Of a stretch of 64,000 nucleotides of DNA, positions 1-12,170 are shown one piece after another. Numbering within the stretch: the stretch's first letter is position 1; the number at the start of each line of letters is the position of its first letter. The stretch is taken from assembly GCA_963921425.1 (NCBI GenBank), contig OY992839.1:8349409-8413408 (forward strand). Direction: 5' to 3'. Both the position numbers and the translations under genes were made by a program. Origin of the DNA: Dryas octopetala (taxonomy: Eukaryota; Streptophyta; Magnoliopsida; Rosales; Rosaceae). The notes beneath the pieces were generated by a model. The model saw only the letters and a program-made list of their open reading frames with translations. It had not been told where the DNA came from and ran no database searches.

Positions 1-430
1 AATCCCAAACACTACATACACGCGGGTAACAGTAACAACTAACGAGTAACGACCAACAGCGTTCTTTATCTTATTATCTTCCCATTTGGCACGTAAACCA
101 GCGCAGACTTTACTATATATAGACTATATAGTACAAAAATAAATCGAAATCGAAATTAAAATAAAGAAACGAACTCACGGAAATTAAACAAAGAAAAAAA
201 AAAAACAAATTCCAGATACTCTTCTTCTCCTCTGTAGGTCCGAAAGCAATTTCTGAGAGAGAGAGAGAGAGAGCTGACGAGAGCCAAACAAAACCCTAGA
301 TTCCAGGGTTTCAGGGTCCACATTCGATCTTGTTGAAGTTGTAGGAGGATTTGATTCGAATTTCTGTAATTTGATTCACTTTTAGCGAATTCTGTAATTT
401 TACTCGAATTTTAGGGTTTTGGGGAACAAG
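1..430 (+). promoter_or_regulatory. Core promoter and 5' UTR of the sorting-nexin-like gene
   Basis: A TATA-like run (TATATATA) lies at 114-121, about 310 bases before the start codon. A purine (GA) repeat sits at about 255-273 and a telo-box-like AAACCCTA at 291-298, both in the presumed 5' leader. GA tracts and telo boxes are common in leaders of broadly expressed plant genes, so a housekeeping pattern is plausible. The transcription start itself cannot be seen. Confidence 0.5.
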
Positions 431-3400
431 ATGAAGGCCATACGGACCATACAAGATCTGATCGATGAGGTTAAGCTCCGAACGGTGTGGTGGTTCCTGT
501 TTATCTTCGCCGTTTCGTACTTCCTCTCCCGTAAGTGCCCTCAAATTGATTGAATTGGGTCTTTGTTTGTTTGTTTACGAATTTGCTGTAGTTCATCAAA
601 TTGTTGTTTTCTGCGGAGTTTTGATGGTTTCTTGATTATATCAGTAGCTTATTGATAACTCTTTGTTTGGCTTCTAAGAAACTGGTGGATAAGAATTAAA
701 TGGAAAGATAATGTTTATTTAGACTCAGCTAAAGCCAAATGCTTATTTAGATGCTGTGGGTGTTGTGAAAATTTCATGATTTTCTTGAAAATGTTCTCAT
801 TTTTTTACTCTTAGAACAGTGTTTTTCCTGACTCCAATTCTTTGTCATTCACCACAGATACAAGTAAATCAATGTGGATGAATGTACCCATTGCAATTTT
901 ATTGGTTTCAGCATTACGTATTCTATTAAATGAGGTGGACTTCCATTGGAAGGGTCAAAGACCTGTTCGTCTGCAAACATATTTGTCTCATTTGGAGAAG
1001 AAACAGTTGTCCATAAATGATTCACGCCTTTCTACTGCAATTCCGCCAATGAAATGGAAAAGGAAAATTGGGTCTCGAATCGTAGAGGATGCGATGAAAG
1101 ATTTTATTGACAAAATTATGAAGGATTTCGTCATTGATTTGTGGTATTCAGATATAACACCAGACATGGAGGCTCCAGATCACATACGTGCGATAATCAT
1201 GGATGCTCTTGGTGAGGTATCCAGAAGAGCTAAAGAGATAAACCTTGTTGACTTGCTAACAAGGTAGTCCCATTTCTTTAGAAGTGAACCATTTGCAAGC
1301 TGTTAAGAAGCTTTTATCATTAAAGCAACATAATTAATGGCGGTCTAATGTTTCAGGGATATAATTGATTTAATAGGGGATCATTTCGAGCTTTTCAGAA
1401 GAAACCACGCTGCTATAGGTCGTGATGTTATGAAAACATTGTCTTCAGAGCAGAGAGATGAAAGGATAAAACATCATCTCATGGCTTCCAAGGAGCTCCA
1501 TCCTGCACTAATATCACCTGAGAGTGAGTACAAGGTGTGAGTGGAGTGTTCTTACAGAAATATGTTTTATTTTTGGATCTTATCTCTTGGATTCAGGTTA
1601 ATGCTTTTTATCTTCCATAGGTTCTTCAGCGGCTAATGGGTGGAGTCATAGCTGTGGTTCTAAGACCGCGAGAAGCTCAATGTCCAGTGATTCGATCTAT
1701 TGCCAGAGAACTATTAGCAAGTTTGGTAATTCAACCTGTTATGAATCTCGCGAGTCCTGGGTATGTTATTGAATATTTTGTTTGAATGTTATGTTATCAT
1801 TCTTTTGCTTCTTTAGAATTTTTTTTTTCCTGTCTAGAGGCTGTTAAATTCTCTTAAAAGGGATTTCGATAGAACTATTTACAAGCATAGCATGTAGTAT
1901 TTATAGAAATTATTTAATGGTGGCCTGGGCTAATCCTTAATTTTATTTTTCTCCAGATCAGATATTTAAACATCAATTACGGAATTGTGGTTGATCCATA
2001 ATTATTATTTTATCATGATCCAAATTTGGATGTCATGAGTTAGAGCTTATAGAACATCTAATCATACTGGTGGGTGTATATGCGTAGAACATCATAATAA
2101 TGAATGTGCCTCCAATTTTTCAGGAAAAAAGTTACATATTTTTACATGCCTCTCTCCTTCATTACCAAAATCTAGCCATTTTTACTTACAATTTTTCTTT
2201 AATCAGGAATATCAACGAGGTGATTGAATATATTTTGATAGCCCTTAAAGATGAAATTGCTAAAGGACTAGGTGGTGATCAGTCAACTGCAGAGGGTGGA
2301 CATGATCATGAATCTCCATCGAGGAAATGTGCAACCTTTAATCAAAGGACTGATATGATATTGGCTAAAACTGATAACCACAGAGAAGTGTCCTTGGATT
2401 ATAACACATTTCAGGAAGATCCTTTGCAGCTGCGGCCTGCTGATTGGGCACGAGTGCTGGAGGCTGCGACGCAGAGAAGGACTGAAGTTCTTACTCCTGA
2501 AAATCTTGAAAACATGTGGACAAAAGGGAGAAATTATAAAAAGAAAGAGCACAAGAAAATGATAGCAGGAGTTCGGGAACCTATACCTAAGGGTTTTGGA
2601 GTTGATAGTGCTGTACCTGCTAGAAATTCAGGGAAAGAAATGCTAGCTAACAGGCATGAAATTTCTACTGGAATGGAAGATAGACCTATTCTGAAGCAAA
2701 CACTTGAAACAAGTTTTGATACTCAATTAAGTGATGGGACCAAAAGAGAGTCACAGTTATCTTCAGATCCCAAAGAGGAATCATATACTGAGGGTGGGAG
2801 TCTTGTTGATGAATTGGAGAACACTAGAAATACTGCCGATAATGGAAATAAAAGTAGGCTTAAAAGATCAAATAGCACTTCTGCTTTGAAAATCCAACCT
2901 GACACAAAAAAGGCATTTACACAAGGTGGAGGGTCCATCATTTCAGAGTTCTATACCCCTGAGTTTGGCAGGCATAGAGAAGAGCATATTGGTAAGAGTG
3001 CCTCGGATATGGTAGTCCACAGTGTGGGACAACAAGTTCCCAAGCTCAGGTGCCGGGTAAGCATTCTTCTGATGAAATTTGATGGAATAGAGAAACTTGG
3101 GAAATGACCTAGCTAAAATCTTAGGAATTCAAGAGTTAAACTATTGCAGCTTCTTGAGCACTGAAATATGTTGTATCGCACAATCCAAGTTTCATTTTTG
3201 TCCTATTTGTCTCAACAGGTTATGGGAGCATACTTTGAGAAACTTGGGTCAAAATCTTTTGCAGTTTATTCAATTGCAGTGACAGATGCAGAAAACAGAA
3301 CTTGGTTTGTGAAAAGAAGGTTTCATTCTCATCTATATATAACAGGATTACTCCGTTTTACTTTATTTAGTCACACATGTAATCCTTCTCTATGGAGGGC

Positions 3401-6400
3401 ATCTTTATTTTAAGAAAAGCAAGGGCCAAATTGTTTTGGAATTTTTTAGGTTTCCATTCAATGATGATCATTGCAGAAATTAGCTAAATTGAAAGTTGTT
3501 TAGGCCATTTGATTATCATCATAGTAATTTCTATGTTTATCGGAAACATTGTGTTCGTCTATTTATTTGACGACAATTAGATGACCAAACAGTTTCAAAT
3601 GTTAAAGTCATTGGACTGCATTGTGGGGTGGTTTCATGATGTGGTCCATTTCTTAAAATAAAGACATTCCTCATTAGAAAAGGAGATTTATATATATATA
3701 TATATATATGATCTTAATTATGTTAAAAAAGTTTCTGAAGTCTCTATGCCAGCATTACCTGGTCTGCATATGGATTTTTCCTTTTTTTTTTTTTTTTTCA
3801 ATTTTTATTTTATCTTCAGATATAGGAATTTTGAGCGATTACATCGCCATCTTAAAGACATTCCAAATTACACATTGCATTTGCCCCCCAAAAGAATATT
3901 TTCATCAAGCACAGAGGATGCTTTTGTTCATCAGCGATGTATTCAGCTCGACAAATATCTGCAGGTACAATGTAGATTCTTCACTGTATTTCTTCTACTG
4001 CCTCCCCAATTCCTCACTTTATTTTTTCTCCCTGTTGCTTTAATTGTGTTATATTTTCCCAGGATCTCTTGTCAATAGCTAATGTTGCAGAACAGCATGA
4101 AGTGTGGGATTTTTTAAGTGGTTCCTCAAAGGTATTCATCTTCATGACGTAGATTTTTTGTGTTAGAGCTTAGATGACCACATATATATATATATATAGA
4201 GGAGTGCTCTAAAACTAACTAGTTAGCAAGTTAATACGAGACTAACCATGCTTTTGGGACCACCACATAACTAATCTCATAATCCGAACCTTCAATTATT
4301 TAGGTCATACTTCAAAGATTATCATTACAAAAAATCAACTAAATCGAAAATCATTTAGTTATCTAATTGAGATCTAATAAATAGACGATCAATGTTTTCG
4401 ATAAAAACATATAAATAGTTGTTGTTATAATCAAATGACTAAATGACTTCCGATTTTGGAGATTTTTTTACAGGGATGATCTTTGAAGTAGGGCCTAAAA
4501 AATAGATGGTTCGAATTTTAAGATTACATTGTGTAGTGGGCCCAACATGGTAATTAGTTTTGTATTAACTTACTAACAAATTAGTTTTAGAGCATTCTTG
4601 ATATATATATGTTTCTCTGTCTTTGTGCACAATAATTATCTTGCACATGATCCAATTTCTTTCATCAAAGTCAAACACTTTGACAAAGAAAACATGGAGA
4701 AGAGAGAAGGGATTAATTGAGGCGGGAGTCCAAGAATGTCTAGTATTTCAAAAGAGAACATCATAGCAGAAAAGAATTCTAAGTCTTTCAGCAATAGATG
4801 AAAATGATAGGAAAATAAAAAGAAGCTAAAAACTAGTCAGAATGAAGACTTCCTGTGCACCAAATGAAAAAAATGAAAAAAGAGTTCTAAAATGGTAAAC
4901 CTCGCTCTCTCTCTCTCTCTCTCGTTTTGTTTTCCAAATTAAAATAGGTGACAGGGTTATGGACTAAGAACTGGGAAAATTTATTATTTTATGAAGATTT
5001 TAAAGGATATTGGGTTTATTTGTTCCTTGTCATATTTTCCCTAATAATTTGGTTTGTCCCTATGCCCTCTTTTTTAGGATAAGGGGTTGTTGGTTTGGGG
5101 CTGATCCCTTTGTGTAATTTAGGATCTCTGTCAATTAGGTTTCAAGTAAGCTTTATGCTGCCGGACCACAAAACCCATTTCAACCCAGCACCGCCCATGC
5201 TTTGCTCTGTAACTCACCCTGGAATATGAAATTCTTTGCTAGATGTTTCGTTCTTGTTTATTTTTAATTTCTTTCTCAATTTAGTTGGTGCACCATATAA
5301 CATATATGTGTATCCCCTATTTATATTTTTGCTCTCAGCAGTCTTTCTCTAGTCATGATGAAGTCAAAAATATTGTTGAGGGTGAACTAGCAGAGCTAAT
5401 ACTATACCATGAAAAAAATAAAGAGAAAGCATCTGAGGCTGGCATAAGTGGTGTGGAGGGAGTGGGAAAAAGGTTATGATTAGGATGCGTCACAGTTTGA
5501 TCCTATCCAATGTACAAATAAAAAAAATACCAGAAGGCGGGTAAAGGGAAGAGAAAAGGGTTTGAAAGTATGACCAGTCCCTCACCCTATGGCTATATCT
5601 TTAATTAATGTACAAAGGGGAAAAGTGCGACAATACCCTTAGGCATGTAAAAACTGAAAATGAGATAAATATAAACAGTGAGGTAAACAGAAGCAACAGG
5701 ATAAGTATAACCACACATGTGAACAAGTATCGAATACAAAAATTGAGGTGGGCCAAATGATACTAGTTAAATCTGTAAAGCTCCAACAGATGCTGTTCTT
5801 TAGTACACTCTTGATGTGTCTAATATAAATGAATGCAGTCAGACTCAGAACCTCAAACTCACAGAGTTGTCTGAATTCATCCCTTTTGCCCATGGAGTCA
5901 GCCTCATTCCTCTCTCACTGGAACTAACACACAAATACAAATATATACATATGTTTTTTGTTTTTTTTTTTTTTTAGTGTAAAAGCTTATAATTATCTGA
6001 ATGTTCTAAACAATATCTTTTACTTTTGTTTTAGAATTACTCTTTTGGAAAATCTCCCTCGGTGATGAGAACTCTTGCAGGTACGTGGTTTTCTTGTTGG
6101 TTTTTGCATCTTTGCAGTTGATATTTCTGGGGCGTCCCTGTTTACATTCATAAATTAGTACGGATTAAACACACACATATTTTGGCTTGCAAGTTATCAG
6201 CTATATTGGTTCTTGATGCATTATAATTGCTTTTTAGTTTTAGGAGTATCGATATATACTGTCATTTTCTGCTACTTGGATTAGAAATTTGTTGACCTTA
6301 ATTTTTTCTTAATAAACATTAGAAGTTATTGAAAATATAAAGAAGAATGCATGCATGGGACACATGAAGAATTTGAGAGAACCCATGGAGAAATCATGTT

Positions 6401-9400
6401 GACAAGTTTTACGAAGTTACTTTATGATAGATGGTTGTAATTATGTGATGGTTATCAGTATAAAAAATCCATTAGGTGTTGATGTGAGCAAATGAGGAGT
6501 CTTTCCCATGAGATTTGTGCATACTCCAGTAAGATTCAGTTTTTTAACTCGGATTTCTGAAGCAGTGGATAATTTGAGAAAGAGTTTCTTTCTTTCTTTT
6601 ATTTGGGTGGGGAGGAGTGTGGGTAGGAATAAATTTCTTAAAATGAGGACATCCTCATAAGAGAAAGAGCATATCTTTTTATACTTTCAACATAGTTATT
6701 TGTACGTCATCGTTGCTTACTAATAATGTACTATTTTAGTTTTCTTTCTGAAAAGGAGTTGCTCTGCTGCGTCCAGCATATATTTTTCAGAGGCTCAGAA
6801 CAAGTTTTAACTCATACATTATAGACTATGAAATATCTCATTATAGGATATCCATTCAAAGGAAATTGTTCTAACTGCTAAGTAATTATCTAGTGTGTAC
6901 ATTAGCTTTGTGCTTTATTTTCTTTATACAGATAATATCTAGAAACAAAAGTCTCCATTGCCAACATATTTCTGAGAAAGCCATTTGTAAAAAAACCTTA
7001 ACATGGCATTTTCTAACATTCTGAGATCATTAATCGATCCTCTCCAAAATTGCTCATGGTCCTAAATCCTAATTGCTTTCTTTTGGATTTAATGTGGATC
7101 TGTCTGCTTTATCTAATGTTATGGCATTTTCTTATATTTGCTAAACACTTTTTGAGATTTTTTTTATTAAATGTCTTCATGGTTCATTTTTTTTATTTGA
7201 TTAAAGCAGTCAATGTGGATGATGCTGTGGACGATATTGTACGCCAGTTCAAAGGGGTTTCAGATGGCTTAATGCGTAAAGTTGTTGGTTCACCCACTTC
7301 TGAGGCGTCATCTTCAATTCCTGGATGGAACTTGTCCTGGAATGCAGATGAGACAAGTGAACATGTTTCTAGGCAAAATACAGCGGAAACAACAAATAGC
7401 TTTTCTGATGATGAGGCAGGTGACAAAGTTAAAAGTTGTGACCCCGAGGAAGTCAGATCTAGTACGCAAGAAAATGGGTGGCATTCAGACAATGAATTGA
7501 ACTCCAAGGGTTATCCACATCGGGTTAGACACTCGAGGAGCTTAGGTTTGAAGAAGAATAATGATTTAACTGTGAAATCTGGGGTTAGTGAGGGTGCCCT
7601 TCCTGCAGCAAATTTTCCATTAAATTTGGAGGATCCAGTTGGAATGCCACCTGAGGTATTTCAAGTTTCATCTGAGTTCATTCTCTTTAAGCATTAGTTC
7701 ACTGTCATGATACTTGTATCCTAAAATTCTTTAGTTGATTGTGATTAATAATTTTTTCTTGGTTGTTGAAGTTTCTTTTAGCATGTAAGCCACCACTAGA
7801 CTGCTAACTAGTGTTTGACCTAGTCAAAATTGGACATTGTGTCTCTAAGAAGTATCTTAATAAGAGTTATTACCATTATTATTGTTTTTGTTACAGTTGT
7901 TTTGAGAGTTGGATGCACATATGCTGAATCTTTAGATGATTGAAGATGTACTGAAGAATATGGCTTTGGTTATGCCAGACTGGTAGAAAAGAATTCATGT
8001 TAACCACCTTAAGTACTTTTTTTATAGGAGCCACCTTAAGTTCTTTGGGAAAAGGACTTCTGTAGTTCACTCAATTTATTAGGAAAAGACTTAGGTGAGA
8101 GGAGTAGCGTCTTGTAAGAAATCTCCTTCTTTGGTGGCATGTTACACAACTAAACCAAAGTTTTGCTATTTTATATAATAGGAAGTTTATCTTGTTATAC
8201 ATTTTCACTTTCTTTATAATCCTTTGTGAACATTTGATTGGGCTTATTAATTTCTCTACCAAGATGATGTTTCCTATAAAGTATAGGTCTTCTATTTTGT
8301 ATACAAGACGCCATTTATATTGAATTTAAAATTTAGGATAAGTTTTTTACTGCTGGACCAGAATAATAAAACCTTCATGGGTGTTAAATCTAGATCACCA
8401 AGATACTCTCAAAGTTTTCAACCTTACGATATAGGTTGAAGTGTGCTCAAGGCTAGAAATGGTGGTTGTTGCCCATTTGAATACAGCTTAGCTGAAGTTA
8501 GCAATGTGCTTCAGGATTTTTGTATGAACATGTAAATCATAAGAAAATAAGATTCTGACTAGTGAGAGGCTGTCATCAAAGTAATTGTGAGTTGCATGTA
8601 TGAGTTTTAGAATTTTCAGTGAGGGTTATTGGTTTATTTCATAGATTTATATGAGGATCACAATTGTAATCAACATTTTTCTATTAAATAACACTGTTTT
8701 GAAGGAACATTTTTTATTGTGTCTAATATGGATGTTTACAACTTGGTTTCTTTCAGTGGACTCCACCCAATGTTAGCGTACCTCTGTTGAATCTAGTGGA
8801 CAAGATATTTCAGCTTAACAGAAGGGGCTGGCTAAGGTGAGTTGTTCATGCCTTAATTTAGATTTAGATTTATTTTTATTTTAGTCATTGCTGGGAAATC
8901 ATGGTTTCTTTTTTTCTATTTTTTTTTTCTATTAGTTGTAGGAAATCATGGTATGTATCCTGATGATGTATAAGTCTGTAGTGATTATGCTGTGCTGTTA
9001 TTGACCAGATGTTTAATTTTAGTATCTTTTTTTTTTTAATGTCTGAGTGTATGTGAGGTATGTATTAAGCTCTAGTAAGTTGGTCTTGGATAAATATTTG
9101 GAGACAGCATGCTGTTTTGGTTGCTTTGTTTTTTCTTTTTTGGATAGGAAACTAACTTTATTCAAATAAAGTAGGCAAAGTACAACAGCATTGGCCAGCA
9201 GTGGCCAAGCTGTCCACCAACAGAATAGTAAAACACTCTACCATCCAGCTTGTTTTCTTGAAAACATTAAAAGGAAACAACACCATATCTCTCTCTCTCC
9301 CTGTGTTCCGATTTATTTGAATTTGGTCTTTCAAGTTAACAACTTTGTGCTTTTCTTGTTAGTGCATGAATAATTTTCTATAATGGTTTTAGCTTCACTA

Positions 9401-12170
9401 GTGTATGAATATTTTCTATGTTGGAATAGACTATCCTATTATGTAGTTTGTTCTGGCATGGTTCTGCTTTGATTTTAGTGATAAATATTTCTCTTTCTTT
9501 TCTAATTGGTCTCTTAGACATGTTTATTTTTGTTGATGCAGACGACAGGTCTTTTGGATGTCAAAACAAATAGTACAGCTAATGATGGAAGATGCTATTG
9601 ATGACTGGCTCTTGAGGCAGATTCATTGGCTTCGGAGGGAGGATGTTATTGCTTCAGGAATTCGATGGCTTAAAGATGTAAGGACTGAACCAATTTTAAA
9701 TATTTTCATTTTACTGAAATAGTTAAAAAACATCTTAGAGACGTACAAGCTTTACATGAATACTGCAGAAGAATAGTAATATGGATATTTCTTTGTGCTT
9801 ACTGTCCACCAAATATATTATGGGATAACTGTTGAATTTAAGCCCTTGAAATCTTTGTTCTTTGATGTAAATTAGACCTAGAACTAGAGATGACTTTCGA
9901 CAATTGAAAAACAGAAAATAAACAATCACATGCAGCACACACAAACACAAGAGATTTATACTGGTTCGGCAATAAACTTGTGCCTATGTCCAGTTGTGAT
10001 ATCTCCTTAGAGATTCACTGCACTATGGAATAAATTCAGAGATTACAAGGACTTTTTGAAACCCTAGAATCTAAATCCCCTCTGCAGAATACCCTGAAAA
10101 AAATCTCTCAATCACTCAGCTCTCTCTTTTCTGGTGCTTGTGTCGAAGACATTCACCTAAACCTAGGGCTGCAGCAACCTATTTATAACTCATAGGTTGC
10201 AGCTAACACTTATGTTTCAGCTGGGATTCCTAATCCTAATAGAACTAGGTAATTGGCCTAATTAGCTAATTCTAATTCCTTGTACAATTAGAAATACTCA
10301 GAACTCCTTCCTTAACTAGGAAGACCTTGTGCAAGTCCTCTCAGCATTCCTAAAAACTGTACCCCACTAGGAATAACCCAAACTGCTACTTTCCAGATTT
10401 TTTATGAGCCAAACACAACAATAACTGTGTTTCTCTTATGTAAATGGAGTCACCTTTTCCTGGGCATTCCTTAGTAGGTTTCTGAAATGGAGTCAGTCCA
10501 ACCTCTGCAGGCTCAAATCTTGTGCATAACTTTTCCCTTAAATTCTTCATTGGTTTTTATATAAATATTTCAATTGTGATGTTGGCGTTACTCAGCTTGA
10601 GAACCTGACAGAAGTTATATCTACATTCAAATGTCATGTAATATTATATGACATTGCTTAAGGGTTCAAACATAAGGCCTTGTATCTATCACATAAATAT
10701 CACATAAATGTTTTTGTTGAGCAGTAAAAAACAGAACTCCTTGTTGAATGTCCGTTTTTCTTTGTAGTTTATTATCTTCCTACAGTCACATATGGAGGTC
10801 TTATTTTTATTTTATTTCTGTATAATTGTCTCTTTGGAGCTTATACACTTTTTACTTACATTTGAAGTGAGCGATTTCATATACTTCTGTTTGATGAATC
10901 TTAGTTTGTCCCAAGTCTTATCATCATCATAAATTTAGTGTGTATTTCCTAAATTTATTTTTCAGGTAAAATTCTTCTTGCAGTCAATGGAATAATAATT
11001 GAAAAATTTGAAGCGAAAAGAGTCATATGCAAATGTTTGTGCTTGCTAATCATGTATTTCTTTTAGGTTCTGTGGCCCAATGGCACATTCTTCCTTAAAA
11101 TCGGTAATGCTCAAGACGACACTCAAAACTCTCTTCAAACTATAAGTCAACTTGGTGGCAGTAAGGTCGGTAAACCGGGGTCTTTTGAGCAGCAGCTTGA
11201 GGCTGCTCGTAGAGCTAGTGATCTCAAGAAATTGCTCTTTGGTGAGTAATTGATATTATCTCTTTTCTGGTCAATGTTTCTTAGTCTTCCTGTAAAGGTT
11301 CTGCTGCCCTGTTTTTTCATTAGCCAATGAAATCTATGTTCCAGAAGTTATGACTGCAGTTTTCCCAGGTTTCTAATAAATGCTTATATTAAATGCCTAG
11401 GATAGCAAAATCCTAGTATGCATGAAGCTTCAAATTATGAGAGTTCATTTGACTTTTTTAACTTAGAATAAGGCCTCTTAGTTGTAGGTTAACCACCACG
11501 TTCATGTGAAACTTACAATCTCATATGAATAAAAATATACCAAAGAACTGAAATATGCATTCTTTAGGGATCTGAGAATTATATTTCATGAAATAAACGC
11601 TCATGTCAGTTATCATAGCCTCATGTCAGGAGAGGTGAAACAAAGTTCTTAGCAGCAGAATTCTGTGACAAATTGTGAATCTTCTGCCCCTTTCTTGTTA
11701 TACGTACATACATACTTTTTTTTTTAGCCTGATACATTCATATATATAATATTCCATGACTGAAGATTAGAACTACTTGCGTCATTGTCTAGGAAATTAC
11801 TCTGACTAGTTCATGAAAAACAAAACTGATCCCCACTTCTGACAGATGGAACTCCAACAGCCTTAGTCAGCTTAATTGGGCATAAGCAGTACAGACGCTG
11901 TGCAAGAGACATTTATTATTTCACTCAGGTTAGTCTCTCATCCTCTTGCATTGTCTGCTTCAATTTAGTTTGTTAGGTTGTACGAATTCTTCAATGATTC
12001 CATCCTCTTCAAACCTACAAGCTGATTGTGAATTATTGTGATTGCAGTCTACTGTCTGCATAAAGCAACTTGCATACGCAATACTTGAATTATCGCTCAT
12101 ATCAATTTTTCCTGAGCTGCGGGATCTTGTTCGTGATATTCATGAGAAGGGTGTCGATCAAACTGTATAG
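431..12170 (+). CDS. PXA-PX-Nexin_C sorting-nexin-like membrane protein, 15 exons
   Basis: Exons: 431-530, 858-1263, 1357-1534, 1621-1760, 2207-3056, 3219-3319, 3820-3964, 4063-4131, 6035-6080, 7210-7655, 8757-8836, 9542-9677, 11067-11241, 11846-11928, 12048-12170. All introns are GT-AG and the joined frame is open for 1025 codons. Two N-terminal hydrophobic segments (about residues 18-33 and 40-56) suggest a membrane hairpin. A PXA domain follows (about 105-290), then a low-complexity hydrophilic region, a PX domain (about 559-675, with the RYRNFERLH motif and proline-rich LPPKR loop) and a C-terminal Nexin_C domain (about 850-1010). The order matches plant PXA/PX proteins of the Arabidopsis At2g15900/At1g15240 type, related to animal SNX13/14/25. 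PX domains bind phosphoinositides, so a role at endosomal or ER contact membranes is inferred. Animal relatives carry an RGS domain that I do not see here. Confidence 0.92.
4199..4600. mobile_element. Foldback MITE in intron 8 of the sorting-nexin-like gene
   Basis: About 400 bases whose two halves are imperfect inverted copies over roughly 170 bases. The left end has GTGCTCTAAAACTAACT. The reverse complement of the right end has ATGCTCTAAAACTAATT and stays similar through the motifs for AAGTTAATAC, CCGAACC and TACTTCAAAGAT. It sits inside a TA-repeat, so the target duplication cannot be set exactly. It has no coding capacity. Superfamily is uncertain. Confidence 0.75.
9830..10526. mobile_element. 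Probable solo LTR in intron 12 of the sorting-nexin-like gene
   Basis: A 697-base segment begins TGTTGAATTT and ends AAATCTTGTGCA, with TG...CA ends, and is flanked by the direct repeat taac (9826-9829 and 10527-10530). Inside is the stretch around ACTGGTTCGGCA (about 9960), often seen in plant copia-type LTRs. No internal retrotransposon coding region is present, so a solo LTR left by LTR-LTR recombination is the simplest reading. The target duplication is only 4 exact bases, which limits certainty. Confidence 0.5.

Noticed and set aside
2283..2941. Minus-strand frames opposite the long PX-gene exon 5
   Set aside because: They are antisense shadows of a low-complexity coding exon, with no start context or domain.
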